From: Betaproteobacteria bacterium | GTDB taxonomy: Bacteria; Pseudomonadota; Gammaproteobacteria; Burkholderiales; Eutrophovitaceae | NCBI GenBank assembly: GCA_009886305.1 | Contig: QXZO01000149.1 | Span: 1-8,695 of the forward strand | Direction: 5' to 3' | Length of the DNA stretch: 8,695 nt | Shown: positions 1-7,178 of the stretch, piece by piece | How positions within the stretch are numbered: position 1 is the first letter of the stretch | Layout: each line of letters begins with the position of its first letter | The notes under the pieces: generated by a model | Seen by the model: the letters and a program-made list of their open reading frames with translations, nothing else | The model's database searches: none | What the model was told of the DNA's origin: nothing | Position numbers and translations under genes: made by a program

Positions 1-568
1 TTCCCAAAGTGGAGATTTACAAGAAATTGGATTTCAACTATATGTTGATATGTTAGATAGAGCTGTTCAATCCTTAAAATTAGGAAAAGAACCAAATATA
101 GACATCCAAATTCCACAAGGAACCGAGATCGTTTTACACACACCAACCCTTCTTCCAGATGAATACTGTCCTGACGTTCATGAGCGGCTTGTTATTTACA
201 AGCGACTAGCGAATACCTCAGAAACGGTACAACTGGAGAAAATTGAAGAGGAGCTAATCGATCGATTTGGATTGCTCCCATTGGAATCTAAAGCCTTACT
301 AGCATCTCATCAGCTGAGAATCATTGGGAAAAAGTTAGGTATTTCAAAAATAGACTCAGGGCCACATAAAACCACAGTAGCATTTCACGCTGAGCCTCTA
401 TGCGACCCTATGGACATCATTGAGCTGGTACAAACAAGAAACGATATTCGATTCTCGGGCCCGAGTAAAATTATTTGTGAACATGAAAACCTAGAATTAA
501 CGGAGGAGCGAGTTAAATTTTTATTGGAAATCTTGAACGGCATATCATTCATCAAGAAAGTTCAGTAG
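1..568 (+). CDS. mfd: Transcription-repair coupling factor Mfd, C-terminal part (5' end outside window)
   Basis: This is the last 188 residues of Mfd, the DNA translocase that removes RNA polymerase stalled at DNA lesions and recruits UvrA for nucleotide excision repair. The reading frame is open from base 2, upstream of the first in-frame ATG at 50, so that ATG is internal and the gene enters from outside the window. The fragment starts in the end of the translocase module (IGFQLYVDMLDRAV) and then covers the C-terminal TRCF domain (domain 7), which in E. coli packs against the UvrA-binding domain and keeps it masked. Recognisable family signatures are LLPDEYCPDVHERL, IYKRLA and ELIDRFGLLP, all close to the E. 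coli protein. It stops with TAG at 566-568 and converges on the operon, with only 11 bp between its stop and that of the Rieske gene. Translocase motifs lie outside the window. Identification is secure. Confidence 0.95.
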   Translation, partial: SQSGDLQEIGFQLYVDMLDRAVQSLKLGKEPNIDIQIPQGTEIVLHTPTLLPDEYCPDVHERLVIYKRLANTSETVQLEKIEEELIDRFGLLPLESKALLASHQLRIIGKKLGISKIDSGPHKTTVAFHAEPLCDPMDIIELVQTRNDIRFSGPSKIICEHENLELTEERVKFLLEILNGISFIKKVQ

Positions 569-579
569 ACCTTAAAAAA

Positions 580-900
580 TTAATCCCACCTTAAATCTTG
601 CACCCAAATTTCGTCGTTTTCTATCTTTATCGGAAATGTTGCTGTCGCCTCCCAAGCTGGAGCACTTAAAGCCTCGCCGGTTTTAACTGAAAATCTTGCG
701 CCATGTCGAGGACAAACGACTTCATCGCCCTCTAAGGGGCATCCACTCAAGATGGCCCCGTCGTGCGTGCAAACATCTTCAATCGCAAAGAATTCTCCAT
801 CTACGTTATATATAACGACAGTAGTTCCGTCCACATCTGATTGATGCCACTCACCAAGGGGGATATCCCCAGTTGAGCATACTTTCTGCCACTCACTCAT
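580..900 (-). CDS. Small Rieske-type [2Fe-2S] ferredoxin
   Basis: A 106-residue stand-alone Rieske protein. Both halves of the cluster-binding motif are intact: C44-T-H46 and C63-P-R-H66, separated by 16 residues, so the four ligands of a Rieske [2Fe-2S] cluster (two Cys, two His) are present. There is no signal peptide, membrane segment or oxygenase domain, so it should be a soluble cytosolic electron carrier. It resembles the ferredoxin subunits of ring-hydroxylating dioxygenases (NirD/BphF-like), but no oxygenase is nearby. It is the last gene of the Fe-S assembly operon, 45 bp after nfu, with a Shine-Dalgarno-like AGAGG (913-917) 12 bases before the ATG. The position suggests either an electron donor for cluster assembly or a co-regulated client. 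The fold and cluster type are well supported; the role is inferred from context only. Confidence 0.9.
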   Translation of the reverse strand: MSEWQKVCSTGDIPLGEWHQSDVDGTTVVIYNVDGEFFAIEDVCTHDGAILSGCPLEGDEVVCPRHGARFSVKTGEALSAPAWEATATFPIKIENDEIWVQDLRWD

Positions 901-945
901 ATTTCGCGTCGACCTCTTGAAATTAAGTTCCGAAAATAGCGAGAC

Positions 946-1515
946 CTAAACAGCAATTACATCGATATTTGGATCAATCTCACGGACCAATCCAGTAATG
1001 CCAGCAAGTGTTCCAGATAATGAACTCGGGCAGCTGCCACACGCACCTTGATAATGAACACTCAAGACATTGTCCTCTAGGCCAACAACATAAAGATCGC
1101 CACCATCACTTTGTAGGTAAGGTCTTACACGATCATCAAGCAGTTCATTAATTTGCGCCAATTTAGCCCGATCTGTCTCTGACAAACTAGAGTCGTCGGT
1201 TTGCAGCCAACTGGCGGTTTGTGATGCCTCCTCTGAAGCCTGAGTAGCAGCAGGAGCGGATCGAATTGGCTCAGCTAATGTTCGCATCAAATCTTTCCAA
1301 TCCGCACTTCCGTCTTGAGTCACTGTTATCCAATTATCTACGTAAAAGATAGAGACAACACTATCGACCTTAAATAATTGAGTAGCAAGATCGTCCCCAA
1401 CGGCTTCATCAATCGACTCATACGACTTTGCGACACCATAAGTTATAGGCTCCTTGAGCACGAATTTTCGTGCGTTAGGATTAGGAGTAACTTCTAGATC
1501 AGCAATTTTGGGCAT
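946..1515 (-). CDS. nfu: Two-domain Nfu-type Fe-S cluster carrier (Nfu_N plus NifU C-terminal domain)
   Basis: A 189-residue cluster carrier expected to accept clusters from the SufBCD scaffold and hand them to apoproteins. Residues about 1-85 form an Nfu_N domain, recognisable by TPNPNARKF near residue 10 and by ATQLFKVDSV..IFYVDNWITVT. Residues about 86-110 are an Ala/Ser/Thr/Glu-rich flexible linker. Residues about 113-189 are the NifU C-terminal domain, with VRPYLQSDGGD (130-140) and the cluster-ligating C159-G-S-C162 motif; two such motifs in a dimer bridge one [4Fe-4S] cluster in known Nfu proteins. The architecture matches mitochondrial NFU1 and alphaproteobacterial Nfu rather than E. 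coli NfuA, whose N-terminal domain is a degenerate A-type fold. The start ATG lies 3 bp after the sufU stop, with only a distant AAGG (1530-1533), so it is probably translationally coupled to sufU. Confidence 0.92.
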   Translation of the reverse strand: MPKIADLEVTPNPNARKFVLKEPITYGVAKSYESIDEAVGDDLATQLFKVDSVVSIFYVDNWITVTQDGSADWKDLMRTLAEPIRSAPAATQASEEASQTASWLQTDDSSLSETDRAKLAQINELLDDRVRPYLQSDGGDLYVVGLEDNVLSVHYQGACGSCPSSLSGTLAGITGLVREIDPNIDVIAV

Positions 1516-1518
1516 ATG

Positions 1519-2010
1519 TTAATTATTTACCTTTTCGGTACCTGAGCCAGGAACTGGGTCTTTATCCCCTTCCGTCGAAATTTCGCTTTGTGAGTTAATC
1601 GCCGCGATCAGTGTGTGCCATGGTAGCAGTGCACACTTAACTCTTGAGGGAAGGTCGCGGATCCCGGAAAACACGGCAAGACTACCAAGTCCAGATGGTT
1701 CCTCCTTATTTTCTTCCTCAGTGGTTAGTACACGAAACTGCTCAGTCAAATCAATCGCCTCGGTACAAGCTTTACCTTTCACTTTTGCGGTCATCATTGA
1801 GCCAGAAGCCATGCAAATAGCACAACTCTCTCCCTCGTATTGAATATCCTCTATCTTTTCATCAACAACATTCATACTGACCCAGATGTGATCGCCACAC
1901 AACGGGTTTATACCCTCAGCTTTGTGCGTGGCATCCGGCACCTGACCCCAATTACGAGGTTTTTTACAATGATCTAAGATCACTTCTTGATACATCTGCT
2001 TAGAGCTCAT
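1519..2010 (-). CDS. sufU: SufU-type zinc sulfurtransferase, IscU fold
   Basis: A 163-residue member of the SufU branch of the IscU/NifU-N family. In Bacillus subtilis, SufU takes the persulfide from SufS and uses Zn bound by C41, D43, C66 and C128. The equivalents here are C38-G-D40, C63 and C126. It is SufU rather than IscU because it has the extra segment before the last cysteine (about 95-120), a PSRVKC context for that cysteine, and no LPPVK or HC(S) motif as in IscU. Differences from B. subtilis SufU are the SCAIC sequence at 62-66 where that protein has GCSIS, which adds a further cysteine (C66), and a polar C-terminal tail from about residue 139. The ATG is preceded by a strong AGGAG at 2020-2024 that overlaps the sufS stop. 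It sits directly after sufS, as expected for its sulfur donor partner. Confidence 0.92.
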   Translation of the reverse strand: MSSKQMYQEVILDHCKKPRNWGQVPDATHKAEGINPLCGDHIWVSMNVVDEKIEDIQYEGESCAICMASGSMMTAKVKGKACTEAIDLTEQFRVLTTEEENKEEPSGLGSLAVFSGIRDLPSRVKCALLPWHTLIAAINSQSEISTEGDKDPVPGSGTEKVNN

Positions 2011-2019
2011 ATTTAAAAA

Positions 2020-2024
2020 CTCCT
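2020..2024 (-). promoter_or_regulatory. sufU ribosome binding site overlapping the sufS stop
   Basis: AGGAG lies 9 bases before the sufU ATG at 2010 and shares bases with the sufS stop codon TAG (2025-2023). It supports the chosen start and ties sufU translation to sufS. Confidence 0.65.
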
Positions 2025-3273
2025 AACTAAATATTTTCTTTGCACTTCGCACGGAGTCAACTAGTTTATCTATGTCGTCAAGCGTGTTGTACAAATAGAA
2101 TGAGGCACGTGTTGTTGCAGGCACTTTATACCTTTGCATAACAGGTTGCGCACAATGATGACCGGCTCTAACAGCAACACCATCATCGCTGAGTAACGTT
2201 CCCATATCATGAGGGTGCACACCTTTAACACCGAACGAAATGACACCCGCTTTTTGCGGAGCAGTTCCGTAAACTGTGAGCCCGCTGATATCTGATAATG
2301 CCTCTGTTGCGTATTGAGTTAGAACCTTTTCATGGTTTTCAATATTTTCAAGACCAATTGACTCGAGATATTTTATTGCTTCACCTAGACCAATCGCAGA
2401 AGCAATGGGAGGAGTACCTGCCTCGAACTTTGCTGGTATCTCAGCATAGGTGGTTTTTTCGAAAGTTACGGAGAGAATCATATCTCCCCCACCTTCATAA
2501 GGGTTCATTCGCTCCAACCAGTCGCGCTTACCGTAAAGAATACCGATACCCGTCGGTCCGCACACCTTATGCCCAGAGAAAATATAGAAATCACAATCTA
2601 ACTCTTGAAGATCAACTTTCATGTGAGGCGCCCCTTGAGCGCCATCAACTAATACTGGAATATCCTTAGCATGAGCTAATGCCACCATCTCCTTAATTGG
2701 ATTTATAGTTCCAAGGACATTAGAGACATGGGTAACAGCTACGATTTTAGTTCGGTCTGACAATAGACGACGGTATTCCTCTAAATCTAATTCGCCGATA
2801 TCACTAATGGGAATGATTTTCAAAGTCGCGCCAACCTCCTCGCATAACTGCTGCCATGGCACAATATTCGAATGATGTTCCATGTGAGAGATGACTATCT
2901 CATCTCCAGCACGAACAAAGGTGCGGCCAAACGCATGTGCAACTAAATTTATTGCATGCGTTGTGCCCTTGGTAAAGATCACTTCCGCTGTATCCGTGAC
3001 GTTTAAAAAACGTGCCACCGTCGACCTCACTGATTCATATGAGATCGTAGCTTGCTCAGATAGCTCATAAACTCCACGGTGAATATTCGCATGTTCATAC
3101 TGATGATAATGGTTGATTCGATCTATGACCGATTGAGGCATTTGCGCGCTTGCACCACTGTCTAAATAAACCAATGGTGCGTTATTCACAGAATTAGATA
3201 AAACAGGAAAGTCTTTTTTAATAAGCTCTGCATCTAATTTTCCGGATAGAACTTCTATATCTAATTTATCCAT
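2023..3273 (-). CDS. sufS: Cysteine desulfurase SufS (class II)
   Basis: A 416-residue PLP-dependent enzyme that takes sulfur from L-cysteine to give alanine and an enzyme-bound persulfide, the sulfur source for SufBCD. Key residues are visible: H133 in SHMEHHSN (the histidine that stacks on PLP), D210 in VLVDGAQ, the PLP Schiff-base lysine K236 in SGHKVCGPTG, and the persulfide cysteine C374 in RAGHHCAQP. This GHHCAQP context, on a short loop, marks class II (SufS) enzymes, in contrast to the longer SGSAC loop of the other desulfurase in this operon. Length is normal (E. coli SufS has 406 residues). The ATG has an excellent Shine-Dalgarno (AGGTAGGA, 3279-3286) and lies 17 bp after the sufD stop; sufU follows 12 bp downstream. 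Pairing with sufU suggests sulfur transfer through SufU rather than SufE. Confidence 0.96.
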   Translation of the reverse strand: MDKLDIEVLSGKLDAELIKKDFPVLSNSVNNAPLVYLDSGASAQMPQSVIDRINHYHQYEHANIHRGVYELSEQATISYESVRSTVARFLNVTDTAEVIFTKGTTHAINLVAHAFGRTFVRAGDEIVISHMEHHSNIVPWQQLCEEVGATLKIIPISDIGELDLEEYRRLLSDRTKIVAVTHVSNVLGTINPIKEMVALAHAKDIPVLVDGAQGAPHMKVDLQELDCDFYIFSGHKVCGPTGIGILYGKRDWLERMNPYEGGGDMILSVTFEKTTYAEIPAKFEAGTPPIASAIGLGEAIKYLESIGLENIENHEKVLTQYATEALSDISGLTVYGTAPQKAGVISFGVKGVHPHDMGTLLSDDGVAVRAGHHCAQPVMQRYKVPATTRASFYLYNTLDDIDKLVDSVRSAKKIFS

Positions 3274-3278
3274 CTATA

Positions 3279-3286
3279 TCCTACCT
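3279..3286 (-). promoter_or_regulatory. sufS ribosome binding site
   Basis: AGGTAGGA lies 5 bases before the sufS ATG at 3273, in the 17-bp gap after sufD. It is the strongest site in the operon apart from that of sufU, suggesting independent initiation on sufS; it fixes the start. Confidence 0.65.
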
Positions 3287-3290
3287 ATAT

Positions 3291-4598
3291 TCATGTTTTA
3301 GTTTGCTCCTTGATATAACTTTCGATGACACCACCCAAGGACTGGATAGGTAAGTCGTCGATGACCTCTTTCGCAAATGCATAATTGAGTACATTACGAG
3401 CAATAGCATCATCAAGACCTCGTGTCTTCAAATAAAATAATTCATCTTCGCTCACTTGCCCCACAGTTGCTCCATGAGCACATTTAACATCATCGGCGAA
3501 GATCTCCAGCTCTGGCTTAGCATCAACTGACGCGCGAGCACTCAGTAAAAGATTACGATTTTGCTGACTGGAGTTAGTTTGTTGTGCATTTTTATGCACT
3601 TTTACTTTACCATTGAAAACAACCTTTGAACGACCGCCAGCAATGGTTTTATGAACTTGGTTTGACTCACCATGAGGCTGGGTGTGTTCGATACAAGAGT
3701 GAGTATCTACAATTCTTTTTCCATGGCCAAGTGCTAGACCCTTAATTTTTATGCTACCGCCTTCTTGCCGTTGGCGTGTCACCAAATTATGCCTTGAGAC
3801 CGCAGCTCCAACACTGATCGACCAATTCCGATACAAAGCCCCACTATCCACACCCACGTGCGTATGAGCGATATGATAAGCGCTATCGTCATCCCGTTGA
3901 AGCTTGACGTGAATTACCTCAGAATCAGCAGCAAGTGATAATTCAGACACTGAATTAGTCATATATTCGAAGCCCCCAATTCCAACGTAATCTTCAAAAA
4001 GACATACTTTTGCCTGCTTTTCCGCAATAAGAAGTAGTCGAGGATGATTGAATGTCTGCTTACCGGTACTAACATTCAAAACATGAATGGTCTCAAAGGC
4101 TTGAACACCAGAACCAACATGAATGACTACGATATCTTTGAATAGTGCGGTATTCATTTCACCAAAAGCGCTAATACCGTCGCCATCAATTTTATTTAAT
4201 TGATCTTTTAATAACGACGTTAAACTTTCATCTTGTAAAGCGGCTTTAAGGTCACTCACTCGAATTTTAGTTTTACCCGCATCGACGGAGCTCATATCAG
4301 GAGAATAAACTCCGTCCACTAGGACAATGGAGCTTAAAGCCTCTGGGATGACTAATGACCTAACGACCGCCGCATCAACTGGCGCATCAGCTCGTGGAAC
4401 TGATAATGTTCTCTTATACAGTCCGGTCAGGTCGGTAAACCTCCACTCTTCTTCAGCAGTGGTTGGTAATGAATGATTTTCTAATTGGGAGCGAGCCTCT
4501 TGCTGACGCTCCTTCAGCCACTGCTCCTGAGACAATTCGAGGCTCGCCCCATTATCCTTCAGCAAAGAGGCAGTAAATTCAATTGATTGCTCGCTCAT
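3291..4598 (-). CDS. sufD: Fe-S cluster assembly protein SufD
   Basis: A 435-residue SufD, the paralogue of SufB that forms the SufB-SufC2-SufD complex; in E. coli it is needed for iron acquisition and cluster formation at the SufB-SufD interface. The C-terminal half is the right-handed beta-helix region of the family, with GLALGHGKRIVDTHS, then FADDVKCAHGATVG and a helical end containing LKTRGLDD. C373 and H375 of the CAHGAT motif correspond by context to E. coli SufD C358 and H360, the latter implicated in cluster assembly. I chose the ATG at 4598, which overlaps the sufC stop as ATGA, giving the N-terminus MSEQSIEFTASLL. An in-frame GTG at 4631 would add 11 residues, but it is buried in sufC and unnecessary. 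The ribosome binding site is weak, so translation is probably coupled to sufC. Confidence 0.94.
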   Translation of the reverse strand: MSEQSIEFTASLLKDNGASLELSQEQWLKERQQEARSQLENHSLPTTAEEEWRFTDLTGLYKRTLSVPRADAPVDAAVVRSLVIPEALSSIVLVDGVYSPDMSSVDAGKTKIRVSDLKAALQDESLTSLLKDQLNKIDGDGISAFGEMNTALFKDIVVIHVGSGVQAFETIHVLNVSTGKQTFNHPRLLLIAEKQAKVCLFEDYVGIGGFEYMTNSVSELSLAADSEVIHVKLQRDDDSAYHIAHTHVGVDSGALYRNWSISVGAAVSRHNLVTRQRQEGGSIKIKGLALGHGKRIVDTHSCIEHTQPHGESNQVHKTIAGGRSKVVFNGKVKVHKNAQQTNSSQQNRNLLLSARASVDAKPELEIFADDVKCAHGATVGQVSEDELFYLKTRGLDDAIARNVLNYAFAKEVIDDLPIQSLGGVIESYIKEQTKT

Positions 4599-5380
4599 GC
4601 CACACTCGAACGATTTTCTTCCAGAATCCACTCGTACCCTCGAGATTCAAGCTCGTGTGCGAGTGACTTGTCGCCCGTCTTAATCACACGGCCTCCATCA
4701 ACAACATGAATAAAATCCGGCTCGATATAATTTAATAATCTCTGATAATGAGTAACAAGTACGACAGCATCAGCATCACCGTGCAAAGTGTTGACTCCAT
4801 TTGCAACGACACGCAATGCGTCAATATCAAGCCCAGAATCAGTTTCATCCAATATTGCTAATGTTGGCTCGAGAATTGCCATCTGGAGAATTTCATTTCT
4901 CTTTTTTTCACCCCCAGAAAATCCGTCATTCAGGCTGCGCTCTAAAAATTCTGCATTCATACTCAATAAATTCAATTTACTTTGAATATAGTCATCAAAT
5001 TCAAGAGGATCTAATTCATCCTTGCCACGAGCTCCTTGCACCGTGTTATAAGCTAATCTCAAGAACGCGCCATTCGTAACACCTGGCACCTCTACTGGAT
5101 ATTGAAACCCCAGAAAGATACCGAGCTTAGCCCGTTCGTCGGGCTCGAGGTCCGTTAAATTTTTCCCTCTAAATTCTAAAATTCCTCCGTCTACTGAATA
5201 TGACGGATGTCCGGCAACCACTTTTGAAAAAGTACTTTTTCCCGAGCCATTTGGACCCATAATTGCATGTATTTCCCCCGCCTTGACGGTAATATCAAAC
5301 CCTTTCAAAATCTGAGTACCAGTAATGCTCGCCGACAAGTCTTGAGCATTTAAAATCACTTCCGCATTATTTGAAATCAT
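4595..5380 (-). CDS. sufC: Fe-S assembly ATPase SufC
   Basis: A 261-residue ABC-type ATPase, soluble rather than a transporter, which dimerises within the SufBCD scaffold and drives the conformational change that exposes the cluster-forming site. All nucleotide-binding elements are present: Walker A GPNGSGKST (42-50), Q-loop Q93 in GFQYP, the ABC signature FSGGEKKR (154-161), Walker B LAILDE ending in catalytic E179, the D-loop SGLD (182-185) and the switch histidine H211 in VTHYQRLL. FLGFQYPVEVPGV and the EKKRNEILQ sequence are typical of SufC rather than of exporters. Length matches the family (about 250). The ATG at 5380 overlaps the sufB stop as ATGA and has a good AAGGA (5389-5393) 8 bases upstream inside sufB. 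Identification is secure. Confidence 0.97.
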   Translation of the reverse strand: MISNNAEVILNAQDLSASITGTQILKGFDITVKAGEIHAIMGPNGSGKSTFSKVVAGHPSYSVDGGILEFRGKNLTDLEPDERAKLGIFLGFQYPVEVPGVTNGAFLRLAYNTVQGARGKDELDPLEFDDYIQSKLNLLSMNAEFLERSLNDGFSGGEKKRNEILQMAILEPTLAILDETDSGLDIDALRVVANGVNTLHGDADAVVLVTHYQRLLNYIEPDFIHVVDGGRVIKTGDKSLAHELESRGYEWILEENRSSVA

Positions 5381-6813
5381 CCAACACTTCCTTCCAGTTT
5401 GAGACCGAGTAGTTTTGTTGCCTCGACCGCAAACTCCATGGGCAAGTGCATAAATACATCTCTAACAAATCCATTAATAATCATTGAAACTGCTTCTTCA
5501 GAGTCAATACCCCGACTCAAGAAATAAAACAGTTGCTCCTCACCAATCTTAGATGTACTTGCTTCATGCTCCACAGTCGCGCTCTTGTTACCAACCTCAA
5601 GATAAGGAAACGTGTTCGCACCGCAAAGATCTCCGATGAGCATAGAGTCACATTGAGAGTAGTTACGAGCGCCATCGGCTTTCGGCGAAACCTTAACTAA
5701 ACCACGATAACTGTTATTTGATTTTCCTGCGGAGATACCCTTACTAATGATACGACTGCGCGTATTCTTTCCAATATGGAACATTTTTGTTCCGGTATCA
5801 GCTTGCTGCATATTGTTGGTCAATGCGACAGAGTAAAATTCACCTATCGAATTATCACCTAGCAAGACACAAGAAGGATACTTCCATGTGACTGCTGATC
5901 CAGTCTCAACCTGAGTCCATGAAATCTTGGAATTAACTCCTTTACAGAGTCCTCGCTTGGTAACGAAGTTAAAAATCCCACCCACACCATTTTCATCACC
6001 AGCGTACCAATTTTGTACCGTTGAGTATTTGATATCAGCGTTATCCAAAGCGATCAACTCGACCACTGCAGCGTGAAGTTGATTCGTATCAAACTGAGGC
6101 GCGGTGCACCCTTCTAAATACGACACCTGGCTACCTTCCTCAGCGACGATCAACGTTCTTTCAAACTGCCCAGAATCTTGAGTATTAATTCGGAAATAAG
6201 TTGACAAATCCATCGGGCATTTAACCCCTTTGGGAATGTAACAAAACGACCCATCAGTAAACACCGCTGAATTCAACGCAGAATAAAAATTATCCGTATA
6301 CGGAACAACACTACCCAGATAACGTTTGATTAGATCTGGGTGGTCTCTAACTGCCTCAGAAAAAGAACAAAAAATGATTCCATACTCTGCTAATTTTTCT
6401 TTATAAGTAGTCGTTACGGATACGCTATCAAACACAACATCAACGGCAACGCCTGCAAGCGCGGCTCGTTCATTCATAGGAATGCCAAGCTTCTCAAATG
6501 TCTCCAACAACTCAGGATCAACCTCATCCATAGACTTTTTAGTCGCTTTGGGTTTTGGTGCGGAATAGTAAATGATGTCCTGAAAATCAATTTTAGGATA
6601 GGTGACATTTGGCCACTTAGGTTCTTTCATGGTCAACCAATGTCTATAGGCCTTTAAGCGGAAATCTAATAACCAATCGGGCTCATTTTTTTTGCTGGAT
6701 ATCGTGCGGATAACATCCTCACTTAACCCACGAGCGACAGAGTCGGTTTCAATTTCGGTTTTAAACCCAGCCGTATAAGGTTGGTTAACAATATTATCAA
6801 TTGCAGTACTCAT
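5377..6813 (-). CDS. sufB: Fe-S cluster scaffold SufB
   Basis: A 478-residue SufB, the scaffold subunit that accepts sulfur and holds the nascent cluster in SufBC2D. The N-terminal helical part carries PDWLLDFRLKAYRHWL (46-60) and the Y/F-rich segment before a linker at about 88-100. The core includes GSFCYIPKGVKCPMDLSTYF (188-207), SYLEGCTAPQ (231-240), and the highly conserved C-terminal block NYSQCDSMLIGDLCGANTFP followed by VEHEAS. E415-H416-E417 match the conserved EHE of E. coli SufB; C388 (QCDS), 28 residues before H416, is the likely counterpart of E. coli C405, with C397 also nearby. Length is within the family range (about 470-495). The ribosome binding site AAGGTG (6824-6829) overlaps the stop codon of the preceding A-type carrier gene, with 10 bases to the ATG. 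Its 3' end overlaps sufC. Confidence 0.97.
   Translation of the reverse strand: MSTAIDNIVNQPYTAGFKTEIETDSVARGLSEDVIRTISSKKNEPDWLLDFRLKAYRHWLTMKEPKWPNVTYPKIDFQDIIYYSAPKPKATKKSMDEVDPELLETFEKLGIPMNERAALAGVAVDVVFDSVSVTTTYKEKLAEYGIIFCSFSEAVRDHPDLIKRYLGSVVPYTDNFYSALNSAVFTDGSFCYIPKGVKCPMDLSTYFRINTQDSGQFERTLIVAEEGSQVSYLEGCTAPQFDTNQLHAAVVELIALDNADIKYSTVQNWYAGDENGVGGIFNFVTKRGLCKGVNSKISWTQVETGSAVTWKYPSCVLLGDNSIGEFYSVALTNNMQQADTGTKMFHIGKNTRSRIISKGISAGKSNNSYRGLVKVSPKADGARNYSQCDSMLIGDLCGANTFPYLEVGNKSATVEHEASTSKIGEEQLFYFLSRGIDSEEAVSMIINGFVRDVFMHLPMEFAVEATKLLGLKLEGSVG
5389..5393 (-). promoter_or_regulatory. sufC ribosome binding site inside the sufB 3' end
   Basis: AAGGA lies 8 bases before the sufC ATG at 5380, within the last sufB codons. 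With the ATGA overlap it indicates tight coupling that would keep SufB and SufC synthesis in step. Confidence 0.6.
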
Positions 6814-6823
6814 GTCGTTAATA

Positions 6824-6829
6824 CACCTT
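6824..6829 (-). promoter_or_regulatory. sufB ribosome binding site overlapping the upstream stop
   Basis: AAGGTG lies 10 bases before the sufB ATG and shares bases with the TAA stop of the A-type carrier gene, so termination and re-initiation occur at the same place. It supports the ATG at 6813. Confidence 0.6.
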
Positions 6830-7160
6830 AGTTGTTTTCTTCAATCGTGAAACTTTCACCGCAGCCACAAGTAGCTGCAGCTTTAGGATTCTCAACTTTG
6901 AATAGTTCATTTAAGCCTTGTCTTTCAAAGTCAAGAGTTGATCCATCTAAAAACAGAAGGTCAGTTTTTTTAACTAACACCTTCACATTTTCGGTCTCAA
7001 ATATTTCATCCTCTGACGTAATCTCGGAAGCTTTTTCAAACGTGTAACTCAGGCCTGAGCACCCGACAGTTTTAACCCCAAACCTCAAACCCACACCCCC
7101 CTCCTTTTCGAGAGACCGTTGGATGTGAAGCGCTGCTTTTTGCGTAACTTGTATTGGCAT
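6828..7160 (-). CDS. iscA: A-type Fe-S carrier (IscA/SufA family, HesB domain)
   Basis: A 110-residue A-type carrier that binds iron or an Fe-S cluster and delivers it to target proteins. The three invariant cysteines are present: C34 in GVKTVGCSGLSY, and C98 and C100 in the C-terminal CGCGESF. CGCGESF points to IscA/SufA rather than ErpA, which has CGCGSSF. Length and the GCSG motif are closer to E. coli IscA (107 residues) than to SufA, which has an N-terminal extension; in this suf-gene setting sufA would be an equally defensible name. It lies 18 bp after the IscS-type desulfurase gene and 14 bp before sufB. No convincing Shine-Dalgarno is visible in the AT-rich 18-bp gap, so translation may depend on ribosomes finishing the upstream gene. 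Confidence 0.93.
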   Translation of the reverse strand: MPIQVTQKAALHIQRSLEKEGGVGLRFGVKTVGCSGLSYTFEKASEITSEDEIFETENVKVLVKKTDLLFLDGSTLDFERQGLNELFKVENPKAAATCGCGESFTIEENN

Positions 7161-7178
7161 AATTAATTGGTATTTGAT

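Noticed and set aside
1613..1843. Open frame on the + strand inside sufU (76 codons)
   Set aside because: It lies wholly antisense to a clear SufU coding region, has no recognisable motif, and is explained by the codon pattern of the real gene.
1519..2010. Calling this gene iscU
   Set aside because: The SufU-type insertion before the last cysteine and the absence of the IscU LPPVK and histidine-cysteine motif argue for SufU.
2298..2669. Open frame on the + strand inside sufS (123 codons)
   Set aside because: It is antisense to conserved SufS motifs including the K236 region; the translation has no family features.
4599..4631. Upstream GTG start for sufD at 4631
   Set aside because: It would add 11 residues buried in sufC; the ATG at 4598 gives the typical ATGA coupling seen also at sufB-sufC.
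4788..5079. Two overlapping + strand open frames inside sufC
   Set aside because: Both are antisense to the ABC signature and Walker B region and look like random low-complexity peptides.
6832..7047. + strand open frame inside the A-type carrier gene
   Set aside because: Antisense shadow of a gene with all three invariant cysteines; no independent evidence.
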